This document shows positions 54,418-62,000 of a stretch of DNA of 62,000 nt, in pieces. Under the pieces are notes generated by a model that was not told the origin of the DNA, did no database searches, and saw only the letters and a list, made by a program, of their open reading frames with translations. The position numbers and the translations under genes were made by a program. How positions within the stretch are numbered: the stretch's first letter is position 1; each line of letters opens with the position of its first letter. This stretch comes from Gnetum montanum (Eukaryota > Streptophyta > Gnetopsida > Gnetales > Gnetaceae). The stretch is taken from NCBI GenBank assembly GCA_015680685.1, contig MNCI01012628.1, positions 604,694-666,693 on the forward strand, read 5' to 3'.

Positions 54418-54904
54418 GGGTGTGTAGGGGGTGTCGGACCCCGAAAAGAATTTCTATTGATATTAACAGTTATAGTAACCTGAATAAGTCATAGGGTTAA
54501 GGGGAAGGGGAAGTTGAGAGCACTGTGCATGAAACTCAGGAACAGCCTTATAAATAAACAAGTATTAAAGGAGGAAACCTGAATTGGGGCACTACCAAAA
54601 GTCCACCCATACTGACTCGTTACAAGATAGAATGACATAGAATTAGATAAGGCAAAGAGCTCTTAATTAAGGATAGAGAGAGTTCCAATGGTGACTCCTC
54701 ACAACAGAAAGGGAAAGCATCCTTATAGAGATTACTGATGATGAGTGTTACTAGAATGCATAGGTCTTTCCCATGGCTACAAGAGATGAACTAACTGATG
54801 ACTATCCAGATTGAACTTGGATGCTTGAGATGTGAGTTGGAAATGGATGAGGCAAAAGATTTGCAACTTCTCCAACTTGGTGAGCAAACATTTATTAGAA
54901 TAAT

Positions 54905-57900
54905 CTATCCTTTGAAATATAACATTGCATCTTCGGTTCCAAATATAATATAATATAAAATAGTAGGCCTAATAACTTTCCATAGAAACTTGAGATTAGC
55001 AGATGTAATGTGTAAAAAACCGAATATGACATCCTCTTGAGATAGCTTGTATGATGGAAAAACTATGGAAGCCCACTCCCACACATGCTGAGCAAAGGGA
55101 CAATGCCAAAACACATGAACAAAGTCATCTTGTCCACCACAGAGAGGGCAATTGGGATTGGGAATCCCCAGATATTCTAACCGTTTACCAATAGGTAGAC
55201 CATGGTGGAGGAGACACCAGAGGAACTGCTTAATTTTGGGAAGGGTCGGAAGTTTCCAAATATGTTGGAAGAGAGGATCCAAAATGATACTGACTCGTGT
55301 TTGTGCCAATCCTTATTGTAGCGTTGAATGATCTCGAATGGGTCGTGCATAAGATGAAAGGGGACAGATGGCTGATAGGGTAAGAGTTTAACCCCATTAA
55401 GCCATTGAAGGCCATGAAAAGGGCTTTGCACTGTAACATCAATTTGCCAATGACCGTGGAGAAAGAAGTAAATCTAGACTAGGCAATGGTTCATTGCAAC
55501 CAACTCCCCATACAAATTGCTAAACTCGACCCTTGAAATCCAATGACTAGCCAGCTTAAGACAATTTAAGGAGATGACACCTTTCCAAAACCACGAGGTA
55601 GCCACCTTAGCCTGTGTGATGGCAAGGGGAGCGGCCGACAGAGGTAACCACCACGGACACAACCTAGAGAGGATACTAGGGTTGATCTTGATGTTAGTCC
55701 AATCTATGTAACTATGTAGAGTTTGCCAGGCCCTCCAAATGCTTTTGAAAACACGAGATCCTAGAAGAATGATAGTGAGGGGGGAAAAGATCCAATTGAC
55801 AAAATGGATGCCTTTCCAAAAGGGCTTGTTTTAAGGAAATGCTTGATGAAGCCTTAATTGGAGGAGGGTCCCAATGATGTCTGAGACATCTAAATGCTGA
55901 ACCAACCACTTATCAACCAGGGTAATTCCCTGCTTATAGGAATTCAAAAGACCTAAGCCAGCCTTATTCTTGGGGAGAGTAACAATATTCCAAGCGACTC
56001 GATGAAATCCTTTCTGAGAATCTTTAGAGGACCACATAAAGTCATGAAATAACCTTCTAGCTTTTGGTAGATAGCTTGGGAGGGGGCTTGGGAGGGGGCC
56101 CAACATGAACAGTAATACACATGGGTTGATGCACATATGGACTTACATACGAGGTATTTACCCGCAAGTTTGAGGGGTTTAGTCTTCCATTTATCAAGTT
56201 TCTTTTGAATCTGAAAAATAACTTGCTCCCAGAGAATAGAGGTTGAACCTCTAAAATGGAAAGGGATTCCTAGAATCTTAACGATGTCTTGATCCTGAAG
56301 TTGCTTCCAGTTATAGTTGGTCACATGGTTGTAATTGCCTAAAAAGCTATAAGCAGAGGATTTATTCCAATTTATAGTGGAACCTAAGAGTGTACAACTC
56401 CACCCTTGATAAGAGGTAGTGCAAATTGACGACTATGTTTTGACCTTGAAAAAAGAGTCATTGGTGAAGTGCATATTGAGGAGCTGTTGTTGAGAGGAAG
56501 ATAGGCAAGCCCCAGTGAGAACTTTCATTTGAATGTCCAGGTTAATCTGATGACAAAGAAAGTTTGTTGTGATGATAAAGAGATAGGGGGCAAGAGGATA
56601 GCCTTGTCGCACTGAGCTATGTATTGGAAAGGGAGAGGTAATGCCAAAGGTAGTGGCTATTCTTGTAGTAGCATCTAAGAATAAGCATTTCACCATATGT
56701 AGGAACTTAGGTCCAAAACCAAGTTTAGTCATGGTCTGCAAGATAAAATCCCACTTTATGTTGTCATAAGCCTTGGCATAATCAAGTTTCACTAGGAGAA
56801 TATCTTGTCCATCATCCTTGGCCCACTTGAGACCTTCCCATGCCACAACCACATTGTCTAAAATATATCTACATCTAGCCAAGAATTTTTTTCAGTCATA
56901 AGGCTAGGCACTTAGCCCAAATTTTATACACTACATTGAGGAGAGTTATGGGACACCAATTGGAGATATCGGTAAGATCCCCAGACTTGGGGAGGAGACG
57001 AATTACCCCTTGATTTAGATTGGGCTCGAGGGAACCAGTTAAGATAGGCTTGTTAATGACCTGCAAAAGATCATTTCCCACCAAATCCCAAAGATTTTGA
57101 AAAAATTCTATGGGGAAACCGTCATAACTAGGAGCCTTTCCTTGACTTAACTTAGAACAGGCCACCTGTAGCTCCACCAGAGTGATATCAGCATCAAGAC
57201 TTTACAACATAGTGGAGTTGATAAGGCTAGGATAATTGGGGGTGACAGCCTTGAACGAAGGGATGTCCATTGGGGTTGCTGCAAAAAGGGTTTCATAGTG
57301 ATTCTTGAGAAAAGAGAGGATACTATTGTGGTTAGTAATGGTGGTACCATCACTAGAGATTTTGTCTATAGAATGCGAAGGGGAAGAAGAATTGAGATAC
57401 TTAAAAAATTCCTTACAGTGTTCATCTTGAATATTTAACCAAGTGAGCCAACTTTTAGTTAAGGCACTTTGTGCTCGGTACACATCCCAATGTTGAAAAG
57501 CTAATCTTGCTCTAGCTAGCTCCTCATGAACTAGAGTGTTGAAGGGATATTGAGCTAGTCTATTAGTGAGATGTTCAATAGTCAGGTGAATTTTGTTGTA
57601 TTCTTATCTGGCCCGAGTAGCCACTGCCTTACCATGTGAACAAACAAAGTTTCGCACTCGACATGAAGCACGATGCCACCAGTTAATCCAACCCACTTGA
57701 TTTAGGGGCCTAGGTTCGACATTCCAAAGGTTGGATAGAAGAAGTTGGGCAGCAAGAGAAGAAAATAGTTGTTGTGTAGTTGGAAAAGATGGAATTTTCG
57801 TTGGTGAGGGCTACCATGAATCTTGATGGATATGGAGATAGGAAGATGGTCTAATAAGGTGGCATGGTGATGAACTGTAGTAGTGGAGAAGGCTTGCCAG

Positions 57901-58549
57901 AAGGAAAGGGTGGAGAAATAGAACCTATCTGACCTGCTATAGATCCGAGTGTACCCAAGATAGAAATTGCTCCAAGTAAGTTTGTGGAGGGGAATGCCCA
58001 CGGAGGTGTCCACCCCATCAGAAAGGTAAAACCTTTTCTTGAAGACGGACCAAGTCTAATACTCAAGATTGGGCAATTGAAAAAACACCCCTCCGAGCTT
58101 TTCTTGAGGAAATTCAACCATATTAAAATCTCTTCTAAAGATCCAAGGCACTAGAGGAAGAGAATTTGCAAGTTCTTGCCAAAGGAGAGCCCATTCTGTG
58201 GAGTCTTTTGGGGCATATATCGAGCAAATACCGAAAGGGCCATGCGAGGAAGAGAAGGTGGCCCAGGAAACTCTATGCCCAAAATCAGAACCACTTTGAA
58301 GGATCTTAGTTTTTTAGTGGGGTGAAAGGAGAATGGTTGCGCCTCCTTTCTCATTCGCATGGGACATCGCTAGGATTGAGGAGTGAGGAAGAAACCAATG
58401 GGTAGAAAAAGATAAAAGGTCAGTTGAAACCTTAATTTCTTAAAGGAGAATGAAATCAAAGGCTATATTAAGACTAGAAATAAAGTTGCCTGCTTGCTTT
58501 CGTCGAAGCCTACCAGCAAGGCCTTGAACATTCCATGAAAGGAGGTTCA
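54905..58549 (-). pseudogene. LINE ORF2: endonuclease, RT, zf-RVT, second family
   Basis: Endonuclease opens MNLLSWNVQGLAGRLRRKQA (58,549). ICSIYAPKDSTEWALLWQEL and DFNMVEFPQEKLGG follow, and the terminal catalytic pair survives in LLDHLPIS (about 57,850). RT core at 56,882-56,433: ILLVKLDYAKAYDNIKWDF, SVRQGYPLAPYLFII, with Y-x-D-D replaced by F-T-N-D. Thumb/post-RT at 56,324-55,831 (LGIPFHFRGS, LAGKYLVCKS, HRVAWNIVTLPKNKAGLGLL). zf-RVT at 55,265-55,060: LPTLPKIKQFLWCLLHHGLP, NCPLCGGQDDFVHVFWHC. Stops at 54,905. The catalytic Asp loss and stops mean it is dead. Confidence 0.78.
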
Positions 58550-58696
58550 TGGAGAAACAAGAGGCAATTTGGGTGAGAGGTCAACGGAAGGTTTGGAAGT
58601 CAAAGCATCAACTTCCATTGTTCCTAACAGGAGGGCAAAGCGTTCAGTGGAGAGGAGCTAGAGGAAGGAGTAGAACTAAAGGAAGCTTTGACTCAT

Positions 58697-59601
58697 TTCC
58701 TTCCACTGCCCACCACAAACTCATCCATCAAGATTGAGTCCATGTTTGCCTTTGAGGAGATGACATGGGTGGAGGTGTGAGTACCTGATTGTTGTTTTTG
58801 TAGCTTGGAGGGGCTAGACTGAGTGGAGGATTATGGAGTTGTTGGGGAAGGAGAGTTGAATTTAAAGGATACTGAGGGTGGGCGTAATGGTGTGACTAGG
58901 GAATAGATTTTTTGAGATGCTAGAGGTTGTTATTTCCTAGCTAGGATGGGACACGCTGATATATGATGCTCGGCCCTATGACAATAGCTACACGAGTTTG
59001 GAAGGTAAAAATAGTCCACTTTTTGGGTGAAGAGTTTTCCAATAGTAGCAAGGGTTAATGAGGTCTTTCGAAGAGCGATGTCCAATTCAATACAATAATG
59101 GCGAATTTGAGTTTCATTAATCACCATAGAATGCTCAGAAATAATAGGACCCAGGGTGCTCACAATGTCCCTCTCCATAGATGAGAAAAGAAGTGGAAGA
59201 TTGGGCAATTCCATGTAACAGGGAATTATATTAAAATTCGAGTCATTGACATTAAAGTCAAATCTCCAGGCACGTGCTATTAGGGTTGCATTCCATGTTG
59301 GAAAAATTTTTAGAGAAAGAGCCTTCTCGACCTAAGAGGCATTGGATAGTTCTACCAAAATGAAATTTCAAGCGTAGTAACGAGCATGAGAAACCTGAAT
59401 GCCCTAGGGTTGAAGGAGGCTTTGAACTTGAGTGTTTATACTTGGGGACCTTGGTAAAATCCCCGCAATTTGAAAAAAAATAAAGCGAGTTCAAAAATAT
59501 TTAGAAACTACTTCAAAAATATCATTAGGTAAAAAGAAATCAATTAGAGGTGAGGTAGAAGAACTTCCCTGAGGAAGCGCAGAACCTGATGAATCCGCCA
59601 T
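58697..59601 (-). pseudogene. LINE ORF1 with CCHC knuckle, second family
   Basis: Starts MADSSGSALPQGSSSTSPLI. A DUF4283-like core with stops follows (HARYYA, FILVELSNAS, WRFDFNVNDSNFNIIPCYME), then an unbroken stretch 59,214-58,930. The knuckle C-S-Y-C-x4-H-x4-C lies at 58,992-58,951, followed by a Ser/Pro-rich C-terminus. Expected to bind LINE RNA. At least four stops. Confidence 0.65.
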
Positions 59602-60018
59602 TGTGACATGCCTACCAGCATAGCCTCTTCACAGTAGCAATACAAAGGCACCCAACCACAGCCCCAAATTGATTCTCTGGATCCTAAGCTTGGAACAGGT
59701 TTTTCCTTGGTCCTGCAGATCCCGATTTTGTTATTTCTGATCATGGGGTTTTTGTAGATCATGAGTCTATTTTTACAGATCCTGTTCAAGATCACCAAGA
59801 ATAATTTCATTGATGCTTGGTTGAAAGTTGTTATAAATATTAGATGTCCATTTCCAAGCATGTTGTGTAATAGGACATTCAAAAAAAATAAGAAAAAGAA
59901 TCTTTACTTTTATAAAGAGGACATTGAGGAGAAACAATTCTCATATGCTAACTACCTTCTGAGGCACTAATGCACATTCCCCTTCCCCCTCCCACCCTCG
60001 ACGCCCATGCCAGCAAGN
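59602..60018. other. Mixed sequence ending at a single N
   Basis: Possibly 5'UTR of the LINE on its left. 59,969-60,017 is a short C-rich stretch directly before the N at 60,018, so probably the edge of another GC-rich element lost at a contig junction. Confidence 0.4.
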
Positions 60019-62000
60019 AAGTTTAATTTAACTACTTCATCCCTAGTGTGATCAAGATTAGCCTAGGTTACATTAATGAATCTCCATTGATGCATGAGCA
60101 CTAGTGAACCTTTACCATTATCTTGTGAAAGTTATAAATACCTAAGATGAGTTATCATACACATCATAGATGTAACTTTGATTTTATTTGAGCTTTCGGC
60201 ATCCATTTTGTGTGAAGAGATCTTTTACCCTTGGATAAGTTAACTTCCTTCCTTCTTTTATGTCTGTTTTGAGTCATTGCTTTCATAAGTGCAGCTAGAC
60301 TCTATTAGAATACTACCTTATTTATGTAGCCTGGAATCATTTGGTCGATGTGAAGTCTAGTGTTTGCATGATAAATAAAGCTCATGGTTTTTTCTTGTTC
60401 TATTGTTGATGCCTTAAACATTAAAACATGAAAAATATTTATTTAATTTTCATTTGATCGAGTTGCTATAATTGTACAACATGATGTTGGGCCATATAGG
60501 TTATGACTAAGAGGCATTTTTAGATTTTCATGTATGTTCCTGCATCTATGTGATAAGGAATCTACAACACGTATGAGTGTTTGTGAGTATTACACTTGTT
60601 TTTACAAGGGAAAATGATGCATGTATGTTTATTATTATTTTATCCTCATATTTATAAAATCCATAGAAATTACAAAATATAAAATTATAAACATTCTTTC
60701 TATTTCTTGTTGTGACAACACAAGTTTTCCCTTGTATGATATTAATTGTAATCTCTTTTATATACATTGAAGACAATGATAAGCATGAGTGTTCTTAACA
60801 ATCTACTCAACATCATCTTTGAAGCTTACAACTGGATTGCACCATGTTTCATATGATATAATCCCATTGGTCATGATTGGCAAGATGCCTATCATTGGTG
60901 CCATTGCTAAGGAAGATGTTGGTAAATTGCCTAGAAATATTTATAAATTTTGAATCTTAATATTTTTTTTTTTTTTTTTTGCAAATTGAGTGCATGTTTC
61001 TTAGTGTTTTGTGTAGGCTTTCAACACAAACAATACTCAAAGCCCACCAAAGATCTCTGGTAGAAGAAATGTAACAAAATAAAGGATGATTTATGTCACA
61101 TTTGAACTCTTAAAGGATGCAACCCTACCACTAATTGTATTGATCTATCATCAAGATAAGTAAGGGAGATGACATGATGTTCATGGATGATTCTCCAAGG
61201 GATCTACATGGGCTACAAGCAATGATCTCAAAGAGGCCCTAATCAACATTAAGCTAGAGGATGATTATGCATTTTACATGGCTTTAAAGCCAAAGTATAG
61301 TGACTACAAACCCCATCAAAGGTAAGAGGTTTGAGACTAAATGGTAGAAGAGGAGGCTCTTTGTAGCTTTTCCTGTGACCACTCAGATGGAGAGGAAGAT
61401 GATAAAGTACATAGGAAAGGAAAGGGACCTCTTTGCCATGAACACTCATGGTTAGAAATCATTCACCGCAGTGTAGCTAGAAGTCATCATGATGATCTTC
61501 TTCCTAGGTTCCAACATTTGCACTTGTCTAGATCATTTAATGATGGTGATGGTCCTTTGTTTAACTATGGTAATTATCAAGAACTCAATGAAGCTTTCCA
61601 CATTTGACTAGAGCATGTTTACAACATTTGTATGAAATGGAATAACATGGATGCTATTCCAACATACAGAGAATTTACCAACAATGATTCCCAACTCCAC
61701 ATGAATGTGTTTAACAATGCTATAGGGGATTGTCAATGATTGGCAGAAGCTCCAATTGTTTTCCTACATCTTTATTTGGCATAAAAAGACTTGGTACAAG
61801 TCCTTGCATCTCAAATTAATTTAAAAATGGGTAGAAATGATTGGAATTTTCTACACCAAATTTCAGATTTATGCTCATATTTTAAATATCCAGAAGAATA
61901 TGGTCGCGTAAAGGCAAAGAACCTATGAATCACTAGACATTTCCATGGAGAGGTATATGAAAATAGCCCATCACTATTCCAATCATGGATTTAGCCAAAG
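60019..62000. other. AT-rich sequence, no gene recognised
   Basis: A T19-20 run at about 60,962-60,980 could be the reversed poly(A) of a retroelement. An 88-codon open frame at 61,341-61,607 (rich in His, Asp and Glu) has no recognisable domain. Confidence 0.4.

Larger units (their letters stand above)
54440..59601 (-). mobile_element. L1-type LINE of a second family, decayed but nearly complete
   Basis: ORF1 59,601 to about 58,697; ORF2 58,549-54,905; likely 3'UTR 54,904-54,440 without a preserved poly(A). Tail to tail with the previous element across a C/G-rich stretch (54,410-54,437). ORF2 ends soon after zf-RVT, so this family lacks the long C-terminal extension. Confidence 0.75.

Noticed and set aside
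55831-56324. Several frames read as separate small genes
   Set aside because: They are frameshifted pieces of one LINE ORF2 and keep its domain order.

Overview
This is nuclear DNA from a land plant with large, repeat-filled introns. The clues are plant-type L1 LINEs (DUF4283-like ORF1, zf-RVT in ORF2), a Ty1/copia remnant, tRNA-derived SINE heads, GT-AG introns and no prokaryotic gene structure. Introns of 17 kb and 22 kb suit a gymnosperm, a fern or another large-genome lineage, but the sequence alone does not fix the species.

One host gene organises most of the window. On the minus strand I could read five consecutive exons of a WD40 protein (WDR53-like): 51,154-51,038; 50,021-49,925; 43,203-43,142; 25,975-25,922; 3,880-3,824. 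Their phases agree and they give 129 continuous residues. The gene covers more than 47 kb and runs off the left edge. Almost everything from 1 to 51 kb is therefore intron, and most of it is retrotransposon: LINE pieces at 1-1,265, 4,546-10,304, 14,351-23,985 (two nested), 28,150-30,523, 34,477-41,345, 43,331-43,836 and 43,879-49,706, plus copia debris at 12,488-14,350. Intron 2 can be restored on paper: without its two LINEs and one copy of each target duplication, 6,721 bp becomes 364 bp.

The LINEs belong to one L1-like family with unusual architecture. ORF1 is DUF4283-like with a CCHC knuckle. It ends in a four-base ATGA overlap with ORF2. ORF2 carries endonuclease, reverse transcriptase and zf-RVT. 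Where many plant L1s carry RNase H, this family has a conserved ~140-residue domain that I cannot place with certainty; it recalls the 'putative plant transposon protein' domain. After it come a Gly/Pro linker, a coiled coil and, in one subfamily, a further conserved C-terminal module around a CPYVIM motif. The copy at 28,150-30,523 is GC-rich and open for about 790 codons, while the others are AT-drifted with stops. That copy is flanked by a gap-free 1,081-bp direct repeat, the second unit of which is the uninterrupted site. This is best explained by a heterozygous insertion joined by the assembler across a single N.

Right of 51,154 lies AT-rich DNA with SINE heads, then two decayed L1s of a different family, tail to tail (52,850-54,417 plus; 54,440-59,601 minus), and finally about 2 kb in which I recognise no gene.
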